Assembly (NCBI GenBank): GCA_964244065.1
Contig: CAXTHH010000001.1
Location: forward strand, 682,001 to 746,000
Direction: 5' to 3'
Length of the DNA: 64,000 bases
Origin: JASLDZ01 sp964244065
GTDB taxonomy: Bacteria > Pseudomonadota > Alphaproteobacteria > Caulobacterales > Caulobacteraceae
How positions within the stretch are numbered: position 1 is the first letter of the stretch; each line of letters starts with the position of its first letter. Shown piece after piece: positions 50,050 to 59,581 of the stretch. The notes under the pieces were generated by a model. The model was not told the origin of the DNA. It made no database searches and saw nothing but the letters and a program-made list of their open reading frames with translations. A program made the translations under genes and the position numbers.

Positions 50050-51141
50050 ATGGCGGACAGGGATCAGCAGGCCTGGAGATCGGGCCGCGAGGACCGGGAT
50101 CGGGATGGAGACCGCTCCTACTACGGCCGGGGCGGCTACCGGCACGCGGGCCACGCCCGCGATCAGGACGTCGGCGAGAGCCGCAGCTACGGCTCGCAGG
50201 GCGGCGGCCAGGACGCTCAGGGCGGCTACGGCCGGTCCGGGCAGGACCAGGGCGGCCAGGGTCGCTCCGGCGAGGGCGGCTACACCCGCTACAACCAGGG
50301 CGGCCAAGGCGGGCAGGACGGCTGGGGCGAGGGCTCCAGCGGCTTCGGCGCCTCCGCGGACCGCGGCACGGGCCAGTCCGGGGGCGGCGGCTACGGCTTC
50401 GCCGGCCAGGGGGGCGGCGGCTCGCAGTGGGGCGGCGGCGGCGCGGCCGGTGGGCTCGGCACGCAGGGCACAGCCTTCCAGCGCGCCTCGGGCCGCAGCG
50501 ACCAGAGCTTCAGCCAGGGGTTCGGCCAGGGCGGCGGCACCTACGGGCAGGACGACTACGGCCGCTCGGCCCAGCGCTCGCAGGCCCGCACGGACCAGGG
50601 CCCCTCGCAGTCCGGCTACGGCCCGACCTATGCGCAGGATCGCAACGGCCAGGACGCGTACGAGCGGCGCGACCTGCAGACCAGCTACGGCCAGGGGTCG
50701 TCGCAGGGCGCGTTCGAGGACCACCATGAGCCGGGCTATCGCGACTGGCACGATCGCCAGATGAGGAGCCACGACGCCGACTACCGCCGCTGGCGCGACG
50801 AGCAGGCCAGGAAGTACCACGCGGACTACGATCAATACCGCAATCACCGGCACAGCGAGTTCTCGCGCGGGTTCGACGATTGGCGCACCAAGCAGAACGG
50901 CGACCTGTCCGACCGGGGCTCCACGACGCAGGCGCTGAACCGGGCGGCCACGGGCGGCGAGGGCTCTGCCTCCACCTCCGGCGCGTCCTCGGCTGCGGGC
51001 GCCGCGGGTTCGGGCGCCGGGTCGGCCGCGACGTCGGGCGGTTCGGGCGGGACCTTCGCCTCCGCCGGCGCCGCGGAGGGGGCGGTGCGGAACGTGACCG
51101 ACGGCGGCACGGGACGTCACGACGAGCACAAGAAGGACTGA
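50050..51141 (+). CDS. Gly/Gln/Tyr-rich low-complexity protein with a conserved charged helical module
   Basis: A 363-residue protein. Residues 20-220 are low complexity (YGSQGGGQDAQGGYGRSGQD-like runs rich in Gly, Gln, Ser, Tyr and Arg), resembling prion-like or phase-separating sequence. About residues 225-285 form a charged helical module (GYRDWHDRQMRSHDADYRRW, then YHADYDQYRNHRHSEFSRGFDDW), seen in a family of alphaproteobacterial stress proteins, often with the GYG-rich lead. The tail is Ser/Ala/Gly rich. ATG 50050 fits the GGAAGGA site better than the ATG at 50041. Location and promoter suggest membership of the EcfG regulon. Molecular function is unknown. Confidence 0.85.
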   Translation: MADRDQQAWRSGREDRDRDGDRSYYGRGGYRHAGHARDQDVGESRSYGSQGGGQDAQGGYGRSGQDQGGQGRSGEGGYTRYNQGGQGGQDGWGEGSSGFGASADRGTGQSGGGGYGFAGQGGGGSQWGGGGAAGGLGTQGTAFQRASGRSDQSFSQGFGQGGGTYGQDDYGRSAQRSQARTDQGPSQSGYGPTYAQDRNGQDAYERRDLQTSYGQGSSQGAFEDHHEPGYRDWHDRQMRSHDADYRRWRDEQARKYHADYDQYRNHRHSEFSRGFDDWRTKQNGDLSDRGSTTQALNRAATGGEGSASTSGASSAAGAAGSGAGSAATSGGSGGTFASAGAAEGAVRNVTDGGTGRHDEHKKD

Positions 51142-51173
51142 TCGCCACCGGCTTCGGCCGCATGGATCGCGCG

Positions 51174-51204
51174 ACGCCCGGCGGCTCGTCCCGCCGGGCG
51201 TTCG
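51174..51204 (+). terminator. Hairpin terminator after the stress cluster
   Basis: A perfect 11-bp stem (ACGCCCGGCGG with CCGCCGGGCGT) closes a 6-base loop 32 bp after the Gly/Gln/Tyr-rich gene, followed by TTCGTCT. It separates the stress cluster from the actA operon. Confidence 0.7.
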
Positions 51205-51298
51205 TCTGCGCTCTGGACCTGCGCCCTGAACGGGTGTTGGACGAAGGCGGAGTGGCGTGCGTGCGGGGGCGGAAGCTGTGCATCGGGAGCAGCGCTGA

Positions 51299-51967
51299 GT
51301 GGCGCAGCTGTTCCGGCCAGGGGCGGACACGGTGCTGCGGCTCGTGCTGCTGGCGCTGGTCGCCCTGCCCTTCGCCGGGGCGGCCCTGGCCTATGGCGTG
51401 CGCGTCAGCCCCTACGCCACCGGGCAGAACGTGACGGTCGACCAGCCGGTCCCCTTCAGCCACAAGCACCACGTGGGCGACCTCGGGATCGACTGCCGCT
51501 ACTGCCACACGGGCGTGGAGCGCGCGGCCTATGCGGGCGTCCCCTCCACCCAGACCTGCATGACCTGCCACTCGCAGATCTGGACCAATGCGGGCGTGCT
51601 CGAGCCCGTGCGCGCCAGCTGGCGCACGCGCACGCCGATGCGCTGGAACAGCGTCCACCGCGTGGCCGAGTACGTCTACTTCGACCACAGCGTGCACGTG
51701 GCCAAGGGGGTCGGCTGCTCCGAGTGCCACGGCCCGGTGCACGAGATGCAGCTGATGCGGCAGGCCACGCCAATGACCATGGGCTGGTGCCTGGACTGCC
51801 ACCGCAACCCGGGCCCGCACCTGCGCCCCCGCGAGGCGATCTACGACACCGCCTGGACCGCCCGCGACCACGCCGATCCTGACCGGGATCGCCGTGCGCG
51901 GGCCTATGTCGCGCACTATGGGATCGCGCCTCAGCGGCTGTCCGACTGCACCGTGTGCCACCGGTGA
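51299..51967 (+). CDS. actA: Alternative complex III subunit ActA, pentahaem cytochrome c
   Basis: A 222-residue protein with one N-terminal membrane anchor (about residues 13-32) and five CxxCH haem motifs: CRYCH, CMTCH, CSECH, CLDCH and, at the very end, CTVCH. The FSHKHHVGDLGIDCRYCH opening and the MTMGWCLDCHR segment are ActA hallmarks. It is the periplasmic multihaem subunit of ACIII, a quinol:cytochrome c oxidoreductase unrelated to bc1. It starts with GTG at 51299 and opens the operon; the stop overlaps the GTG of actB. Confidence 0.96.
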   Translation: MAQLFRPGADTVLRLVLLALVALPFAGAALAYGVRVSPYATGQNVTVDQPVPFSHKHHVGDLGIDCRYCHTGVERAAYAGVPSTQTCMTCHSQIWTNAGVLEPVRASWRTRTPMRWNSVHRVAEYVYFDHSVHVAKGVGCSECHGPVHEMQLMRQATPMTMGWCLDCHRNPGPHLRPREAIYDTAWTARDHADPDRDRRARAYVAHYGIAPQRLSDCTVCHR

Positions 51968-54834
51968 GCCGCTTCACGGTCATCGACGCGCGCGGCCGCC
52001 CGCCCGCACCGGCGCCCGAGCCCGAGGGGCTGGACCGGCGCGAGGCCCTGGCCTGGATGGCCGCGGGCTCGGCGGCGCTGATGGGCGGCTGCTCGGGCAA
52101 GCCGCCCGCCGAGGTCCTGCCCTACTTGGAGCAGCCCGAGGGGCTCGCGAGCGGGGAGGTGCGCCGCTACGCCACCACCGTCCCGCTGGCCGGCTACGAC
52201 CGCGGTGTGGTCGGGCTGTGCCGCGACGGCCGGCCGACCAAGCTGGAGGGCTCGCCCCGCCACCCCGCCAGCCTGGGCGCCACCGACGTGTTCGCCGAGG
52301 CGGAGGTGCTGTCGCTGTACGACCCCGGCCGCCTCCGCACGCCGGAGACGGCGGACGGCCCGGCCGACTGGGCGCAGTTCGCCGCCGCCTGGGCGCCCCG
52401 CCTGGCCCGCGCGCAGGCCCGGGGCGGCGAGGGCTTCACCCTGCTCACAGGGCGGATCACCTCGCCCACCGAGCTGCGCCTCATCGACGAGCTCCGGCGT
52501 CGGCTGCCGGGCATGCGCTGGCGGCGGTGGGAGCCCGTGGACGACGACCGGGCGCGGGCGGGCGCACGCCTCGCGTTCGGCCAGGTGCTGGACGTGCGGC
52601 CGCGCCTTGAGGATTGCGCCGTCGTCCTCTGCCTGGGCGCCGATCCCCTGGGGCCCGGGCCCGACCAGGCGGCGAACGGCCGCGCCTATGCGCAGGCGCG
52701 CCAGCCGGGCCGCACGCCCTTCCTGCGCCTCTACGCGGCGGAGCCCGGCTGGTCGCTGACCGGCGCCAACGCCGACCACCGCCTGCCCCTGCGCGCCGAG
52801 CGCCTCGCCGACCTCGGCGCGGCGCTCGCCGCGCGGCTGGGCGCCTCCTCCCCGAGCGTCGGTCCCCGCTTGTCGCCGGGGGCGGAGCGCTTCGTCGCCG
52901 CGGCGGCGGACGACCTGCGCGCCGCCCGAGGCCGCGCCGCCGTGCTCGTCGGCCCGGGGCAGCCCGCGGCGCTGCACGCCCTCGCCCACCGCCTGAACGC
53001 GGAGCTGGACGCTCCGCTCGAGGCGCGCCGGCCCGTCGACCCGCATCCCGACGACCACGGCGCATCGCTGAGCGCATTCCTCGACGACCTGCGAGCCGGC
53101 CGCGTCGAGACGTTGGTGACCCTCGACGTGAACCCGGTCGCGCACCTGCCGAAGGCGTCCGCCGACCTGCTGCGGCGCGCGGGCTGGGTCGCGGCCGCCG
53201 CGCTCTCGCCGGACGAGACCACCGCGCTCGCGCCCTGGCGCCTGCCGCTCTCCCACCCGCTGGAGAGCTGGGGCGACGGACGCTGGACTGACGGGACGGC
53301 CGCCCTGCGTCAGCCGCTGGTGCGGCGGCTCCACGCGAGCCGCTCCGCCCCGGAGCTCCTCGCCATCCTGTCCGGCGCCTCCGATGCGGAAGGGCAGGCG
53401 CTCGTGCGTGCGACCTGGGCCGATCGGGGCGAGGGCGAGGCGTTCGAGGCCTGGTGGCGGGAGACGCTCACCGCCGGCGTCGTCCAGGGCTCGGCGACGG
53501 CGCCGGCCGCCCCGCCGCCGATCACGCCCCTGCGCGGCGGATATCCCGCGTCCGAGGCTTCGGCGACGGCTCCCTTCGAGCTGACCTTCAGCCCGGACCC
53601 GACGCTCTACGACGGCCGGTACGCCGGCAACGCCTGGCTGCAGGAATGCCCAAAGCCGCTCACCCACGAGGTCTGGGGCGCCTCCGTCGCCATCGCCCCG
53701 GCGGATGCGGAGCGGCTGGGCGTCGAGACCGGCGATCACCTGCGGCTGGAAGGTGTGTCCGGCGCGGTCGAGGCCCCCGTGCGCGTCACGCCCGGCCAGG
53801 CGGAGGGCGCGCTGACCGCCTTCCTCGGCGGCGGCCGCCGGGCGGCGGGGCCGGTCGGCTCCGGCGTCGGCTGGGATGTGGCGAAGCTGCGTGCGGCGGC
53901 CGGGTCGCCCGACCTGGCCGACGTCGCCCTGGTCTCGGCCCGGCGTGCGCCCGGGCAGGGTCGGCCGCCCACCTTCTCCGAGACGCGGTCGCTGGAGGGC
54001 GAGGCGCGCAGGCTGTCCCCCGTGCTGGCCGTGGGCGCCGCGATCCCGGCCGAGGCGCTGGACCGGGAGCTGCGGCCCGCCTCGCTCTACCCCGACCAGC
54101 CCGCGCACACGCCGGCGTGGGCCATGGTGATCGATGCCGCGGCCTGCATCGGCTGCAACAGCTGCGTGGTGGCCTGCCAGGCGGAGAACAACGTGCCGGT
54201 GGTGGGCCCGCGGGAGGTGGCGCGGGGCCGCGACATGCACTGGCTGCGCATCGACGCCTACGAGGTGGACGGCCACACCGCCTTCCAGCCCGTGCCCTGC
54301 ATGCATTGCGAGCACGCCCCCTGCGAGCCCGTCTGCCCGGTCGAGGCGAGCGTGCACGACCACGAGGGGTTGAACGCGCAGGTGTACAACCGCTGCATCG
54401 GCACGCGCTTCTGCCAGGCGAACTGCCCCTACAAGGTGCGGCGCTTCAACTTCCACGGCTACGCGCACGAGCAGGCCTACGCCGACACCGGGGCGGAGGA
54501 CTACGCGGCGCAGAAGAATCCCGACGTGACGGTGCGCGGGCGCGGCGTGATGGAGAAGTGCACCTACTGCGTCCAGCGCCTCTCCGGCGCGCGGCGCGCC
54601 GCGGAGCGCGAGGGCCGCCCCATCCGGCCCGAGGACGCCGCCACCGCCTGCCAGAACGCCTGCCCCACCCGCGCCATCCGCTTCGGCGACCTGCACGCAC
54701 AGGGCTCGGAAGTGGCGGCGCTGCGGGGCGACCCGCGCCACTACGCGCTCCTGGGCGAGCTCGGCACGCGACCGCGCACCACCTACCTGGCAAGGCTCCG
54801 CAACCCCAACCTGGCGCTGGAGAGGGAGGCGTGA
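51964..54834 (+). CDS. actB: Alternative complex III subunit ActB, fused molybdopterin-like and Fe-S protein
   Basis: A 956-residue protein. The N-terminus has a Tat-like RREALAWMAAGSAALMGGC ending in a possible lipobox. The first 670 residues are related to molybdopterin oxidoreductases but lack the Fe-S and Mo ligands expected of an enzyme, as known for ActB1. The C-terminal 240 residues are an ActB2-type ferredoxin domain with four cysteine clusters: CIGCNSCVVAC, CMHCEHAPCEPVC, CIGTRFCQANC and CTYC with CQNACPTRAI. It wires the quinol site to ActA/ActE. I chose GTG 51964, overlapping the actA stop. Confidence 0.96.
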   Translation: MSRFTVIDARGRPPAPAPEPEGLDRREALAWMAAGSAALMGGCSGKPPAEVLPYLEQPEGLASGEVRRYATTVPLAGYDRGVVGLCRDGRPTKLEGSPRHPASLGATDVFAEAEVLSLYDPGRLRTPETADGPADWAQFAAAWAPRLARAQARGGEGFTLLTGRITSPTELRLIDELRRRLPGMRWRRWEPVDDDRARAGARLAFGQVLDVRPRLEDCAVVLCLGADPLGPGPDQAANGRAYAQARQPGRTPFLRLYAAEPGWSLTGANADHRLPLRAERLADLGAALAARLGASSPSVGPRLSPGAERFVAAAADDLRAARGRAAVLVGPGQPAALHALAHRLNAELDAPLEARRPVDPHPDDHGASLSAFLDDLRAGRVETLVTLDVNPVAHLPKASADLLRRAGWVAAAALSPDETTALAPWRLPLSHPLESWGDGRWTDGTAALRQPLVRRLHASRSAPELLAILSGASDAEGQALVRATWADRGEGEAFEAWWRETLTAGVVQGSATAPAAPPPITPLRGGYPASEASATAPFELTFSPDPTLYDGRYAGNAWLQECPKPLTHEVWGASVAIAPADAERLGVETGDHLRLEGVSGAVEAPVRVTPGQAEGALTAFLGGGRRAAGPVGSGVGWDVAKLRAAAGSPDLADVALVSARRAPGQGRPPTFSETRSLEGEARRLSPVLAVGAAIPAEALDRELRPASLYPDQPAHTPAWAMVIDAAACIGCNSCVVACQAENNVPVVGPREVARGRDMHWLRIDAYEVDGHTAFQPVPCMHCEHAPCEPVCPVEASVHDHEGLNAQVYNRCIGTRFCQANCPYKVRRFNFHGYAHEQAYADTGAEDYAAQKNPDVTVRGRGVMEKCTYCVQRLSGARRAAEREGRPIRPEDAATACQNACPTRAIRFGDLHAQGSEVAALRGDPRHYALLGELGTRPRTTYLARLRNPNLALEREA

Positions 54835-54848
54835 ACCCGACCCTTCTT

Positions 54849-55015
54849 CTCCCTCCCCCTGGTGGGGAGGGGGGACCAAGCGCAGCTTGGTGGGCGGGGC
54901 GCCGCGCGCTCATGGCCAGCCGATGGAACGTGCTCACACCCACGCGTCGCGCGTGCGGTCACCCCCACCCACCAGGCTTCGCCTGGTCCCCCCTCCCCAC
55001 AAGGGGGAGGGAGAG
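54849..55015. repeat. Inverted-repeat intergenic element, family 2, between actB and actC
   Basis: The left arm (54849-54894) and right arm (54968-55015) are near reverse complements of about 46 bp, with cores CTCCCTCCCC...GGGGAGGGGGGACCA and a CAAGCGCAGCTTGG-type inner hairpin. They are 73 bp apart. The right arm ends in AGGGGGAGGGAGAG immediately before the actC ATG and so provides its ribosome binding site. It is the only large gap in an otherwise overlapping operon. Confidence 0.88.
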
Positions 55016-56382
<1,367 letters not shown>

Positions 56383-56386
<4 letters not shown>

Positions 56387-56907
56387 GCGCCGCCCTGCTC
56401 GCCGGCTTCGACGCCCCGGAGCGCCTGCTGGCCGCCGCCCGGGCCGCCCGCGCGGCGGGCCGCCCGGCGCTGGACGCCTTCACGCCCTACCCGGTTGAGG
56501 GGGCGGCGGAGGCGCTGGCCCTCGCCAAGCCGCGCCTGCCCTGGGCGATGCTGGCCGGCGGGCTCCTGGTCGGGACGGGGCTGTACCTGCTGGAATGGTG
56601 GAGCGCGACGGAGGGCTACACGCTGAACGTGGGCGGCCGCCCGGGCCACTCCTGGCCCGCCTTCCTGATCGCGCCTGTGGAGCTGGCGATCCTGGCCGCC
56701 GCCTTGACCGGCTTCGTGCTGATGGTGCGCGGCGGCGGCCTGCCCCGCCTGCACCATCCTCTGTTCGAGAGCCTCGCCTTCGAGCGCGCCAGCCAGGACC
56801 AGTTCGTGCTCGCCCTGCCGCTGCCCCCCGACCCGGACGCCCGGGCCGAGCTGCGCCGCTTCGCCGCCGAACACGGGGCCGCCTGGGTCGAGGAGGCGGA
56901 GCTGTGA
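56383..56907 (+). CDS. actD: Alternative complex III subunit ActD (DUF3341)
   Basis: A 174-residue DUF3341 protein with two membrane helices (about residues 52-68 and 95-113) between soluble ends. LLAGFDAPERLLAAARAARA, LDAFTPYPVEG, SWPAFLIAPVELAIL and LPRLHHPLFE are family marks. ActD is a small membrane subunit of ACIII; it has no cofactor motif. GTGA overlaps link it to actC and actE. Confidence 0.94.
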
Positions 56908-57395
56908 GGCTCGCCCTCGCCTTCGCCGCCCTGCTGCTGGCCGGCTGCGACGCCGAGCAGTCCATGTACCGGCAGGCCAAGCTGACGCCGCTGGCCCCCG
57001 CCGCCGCCCTGCCCGGCGGGGTGGAGGCGCAGGCGCCTCCGCCGGGCGTGGTCGACCAGGGCGCCTCGGCGCGCCTCGCCGCGGCCGCCACGCCGCCGCC
57101 GGTCACGCCCGGGCTGATCCTGCGCGGGCGCGAGCGGCACCGGATCTTCTGCGCGCCCTGCCACGGGGAGGCCGGCGCGGGCGACGGCGCCATCGTCCGC
57201 CGGGGCTTCCCGCCGCCCCTGCCCTACACGCATCCGCGGCTCCAGGCCGCGCCGGCCGCCGAGCTCTACGGCGCGATCACCAACGGCTACGGCGTGATGT
57301 ACCCGCAGGCCGAGCGGGTCGAGCCGGCCGATCGCTGGGCCATCGTGGCCTACATCCGCGCCCTGCAGCGCGCCGGACGGGAGCCTGCGGCGTGA
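56904..57395 (+). CDS. actE: Alternative complex III subunit ActE, monohaem cytochrome c lipoprotein
   Basis: A 163-residue lipoprotein (lipobox LLAGC, Cys at residue 15) with one haem c site CAPCH near residue 91, MYRQAKLTPL after the lipid anchor and a distal Met in the GVMYPQAERV segment. ActE delivers electrons from ACIII to the oxidase. GTG start overlapping actD; stop overlapping actF. Confidence 0.94.
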   Translation: MRLALAFAALLLAGCDAEQSMYRQAKLTPLAPAAALPGGVEAQAPPPGVVDQGASARLAAAATPPPVTPGLILRGRERHRIFCAPCHGEAGAGDGAIVRRGFPPPLPYTHPRLQAAPAAELYGAITNGYGVMYPQAERVEPADRWAIVAYIRALQRAGREPAA

Positions 57396-58441
57396 GCGCC
57401 GTCGCTCTCTCCACACCGCCCCGCCCCCCGCTCGCCCGCCTCGCCCCGGCGGGAGTGGGGCTGCTGGCGCTTGGCGGCTGGGCGGCCCTGGCGCTCGCCG
57501 CGCCCGGACCCGCCCTCCAGGGCTGGCTGATCGCCTTCGCCTTCTGGAGCGCGCCCTCGGTGGGCGCGCTCAACCTGCTCCTGGTCGAGCGGCTGACCGG
57601 CGGGCGGTGGGGCGAGGCGTTCGCGGCGGAGCTGGCGCCCGCCGCCCGCGCCACGCCCGTGCTCCTGCTGCTGGCGGCGCCCCTGCCGTTCGGCCTGGCG
57701 ACGCTCTACCCGTGGGCGGCCCGGCCGGAGGCGGTGGACGCCTCCGTGCGCGCCTGGCTGCTGAACCCGGTCGCCTACGTCCTGGTGGGCGGATCCGCCC
57801 TGGCCGGGTGGAGCCTGCTCGCGCTGCGACGCGGGCGCTTCGGACGGCTCGGGGCCGGGCTGGGGCTCGGCTTCACCGGGCTGGCCGTCAGCGTGGTCGC
57901 GCCGATGGCGGTGGTGGCCATCGAGCCGGGGGTGACCAATTCTGCGGCCGGGATGACGCTGGTCACCGTGCAACTCACCGCGGCGCTCGGCTGGGCGGCG
58001 CTGCAGGGCGCCGACCGGCCCGCCAGGCGGCCCGCGGGAGACCTGGGCGGCCTGCTGTTCGCCACCGCGCTCGGGCTGAGCTACCTCGTGTTCATGGCGT
58101 GGCTGGTGGCCTGGTACGCCGACCGGCCGGGGCTGAACCGCTGGTGGGGGCCGCGCACCGCCGCGCCGTGGGGGTACCTCGCCGGGCTGGCGTTCGCGGC
58201 GGGGCTGCTGCCGCCCGCAATCCTGCTGGCGCTGCGGAGGCGGATCGGCGTGCGCCGCGCCCTGTTCGCGGCGGGCGCGTCCGCCTGGGCCGGGCTGGCG
58301 CTCTACGCCGTGTGGCTGTTCGCGCCGAGCTACGGCCCGGCCTGCCTCGTCCCCGCCGCCCTGGCGGCCGTGGCGCAGGGCGGGCTGTGGCTGGCGGCCG
58401 CGGGCGGCGCGCCCCGGGCGACGGAGCGGCTCGGTGGCTGA
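57392..58441 (+). CDS. actF: Alternative complex III subunit ActF
   Basis: A 349-residue membrane protein with about ten helices, a shortened relative of ActC without a quinol-site set. WLIAFAFWSAPSVGALNLLLVERLTGGRW, LLNPVAYVLVGG and the YLVFMAWLVAWYADRPGLNRWW segment are ActF features. It starts with GTG overlapping the actE stop and overlaps the next small gene by 8 bases. Confidence 0.92.
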   Translation: MSAVALSTPPRPPLARLAPAGVGLLALGGWAALALAAPGPALQGWLIAFAFWSAPSVGALNLLLVERLTGGRWGEAFAAELAPAARATPVLLLLAAPLPFGLATLYPWAARPEAVDASVRAWLLNPVAYVLVGGSALAGWSLLALRRGRFGRLGAGLGLGFTGLAVSVVAPMAVVAIEPGVTNSAAGMTLVTVQLTAALGWAALQGADRPARRPAGDLGGLLFATALGLSYLVFMAWLVAWYADRPGLNRWWGPRTAAPWGYLAGLAFAAGLLPPAILLALRRRIGVRRALFAAGASAWAGLALYAVWLFAPSYGPACLVPAALAAVAQGGLWLAAAGGAPRATERLGG

Positions 58442-58805
58442 GCCGCCCGCCCGCGACACGATGGAGCCGCCGGGCGTCGCCACAGGGCGCGTGCTGCTGG
58501 CGGTGCTCGCCGCCTTCGCCGTGCTGGCGCTGACCTTCGCCGCGGTGGGCGGCCTGTGGTGGTGGCAGGGTAGCGGCTGGCGCGAACCCGTGGCGCGCGA
58601 CTTCCCCCGCCCGCAGCTGGAGACCTCCGTGGCTCCCCGCGCCACCGAAGAGCGAGAGGCCGGCCCGCGTCCCTACCGCGAGCGCCCGCAGGCGGCGCGC
58701 GCCGGGCGCGACCCGCCCCTCGACCCGCGCCTGAGCGCCGCGATTGCGGAGACCGCCGCCCGCGGGCCGGCCGCCTACGACCCCTGGCCGGCGGCGCCCC
58801 GGTGA
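58434..58805 (+). CDS. Small bitopic membrane protein of the ACIII-caa3 operon, unknown
   Basis: A 123-residue protein with one membrane helix (about residues 20-45, rich in Val/Leu/Ala with GGLWWWQG at its end) and a Pro/Arg/Glu-rich outer domain without cofactor motifs. It starts with GTG inside the actF end and its stop overlaps the GTG of the sco gene. Its position between ActF and Sco, with coupled translation, suggests an assembly or accessory subunit. No family is recognised. Confidence 0.8.
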   Translation: MAEPPARDTMEPPGVATGRVLLAVLAAFAVLALTFAAVGGLWWWQGSGWREPVARDFPRPQLETSVAPRATEEREAGPRPYRERPQAARAGRDPPLDPRLSAAIAETAARGPAAYDPWPAAPR

Positions 58806-59581
58806 GGCGCGCCCTGCTTCTCGCCGCCGTCGCGGTCGCGGCGCCGTCCGCGGCCCGCGCCGCGCTCACGCCCGCAGAGCTGGCGCGCGTGGGCGTGCGC
58901 ACCCCGGCTGGAGCGCGCGTGTCGCCCGGCCTCGCCTTCCGCGACGGCCTGGGCCGCCCGAGGACCCTGGGCGAGGTCGCCGCGGGCCGGCCGCTGGTGC
59001 TGGTGTTCGCGGACTACGGCTGCGCCACCCTGTGCGGCCCGGCCCTGGCCATCACGGGCGACCGCCTGGCGCAGACGGGCCTGTCGCCCGGGCGGGACTG
59101 GCGGCTGGCGGTCGTGGGTCTCGCCCCGGACGGCGCGCCCGCGCAAGCCCGCGCCTTCGCGGCGGCGCGCCTGCCCGCGTCGGTGCTCCCCGCCGCCACC
59201 GCGCTCACCGGCGGTGCGGAGGTCGTGCGCCAGGCGACCGCGGCGGCGGGCTACGGCTATGTGTGGGACGGGGAGGCGCGCACCTTCGCCCACCCGGTGG
59301 CCGCGTTCGTGCTCGCGCCCGACGGGCGGGTCGTGCGCACCCTGTCCGAAGTGGCGCTGACCGCGCCGGAGCTGCGCGCCGCCATCGCCGACGCGCGCAC
59401 GGGGCGCGCGCCCACAGGCTTCGCCGAGCTGGTGGCGATCACCTGCCATCGCGTGCTGGCGGCCGCCACGGGGCGGGACGCGGCGGTGCTGGGCGGCCTG
59501 CGCGCGGCGGGCGCGGCCACGGTGCTGGCGCTCGGCGGCTCGCTCCTCTGGCTGGCCCGGCGCCGGAGGCAGACGGCATGA
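58802..59581 (+). CDS. SCO1/SenC-family copper chaperone for oxidase assembly
   Basis: A 259-residue exported Sco protein: signal peptide (residues 1-20, ending AARA), thioredoxin-like fold with the copper-binding CATLC (CxxxC) near residue 78 and the distal His in FAHPVAAF. A C-terminal membrane helix (about residues 235-252) anchors it, as in the Sco proteins of ACIII operons. It would load the CuA site of the downstream subunit II. It has 4-base overlaps on both sides. Confidence 0.92.
   Translation: MRRALLLAAVAVAAPSAARAALTPAELARVGVRTPAGARVSPGLAFRDGLGRPRTLGEVAAGRPLVLVFADYGCATLCGPALAITGDRLAQTGLSPGRDWRLAVVGLAPDGAPAQARAFAAARLPASVLPAATALTGGAEVVRQATAAAGYGYVWDGEARTFAHPVAAFVLAPDGRVVRTLSEVALTAPELRAAIADARTGRAPTGFAELVAITCHRVLAAATGRDAAVLGGLRAAGAATVLALGGSLLWLARRRRQTA

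Noticed and set aside
51931..54879. Minus-strand open frame of 982 codons
   Set aside because: Antisense to actB, which has all four Fe-S cysteine clusters; the shadow is compositionally biased and motif-free.
54835..55015. Separate small gene or tRNA between actB and actC
   Set aside because: The gap is accounted for by the inverted-repeat element; no cloverleaf and no frame with a ribosome site was found.
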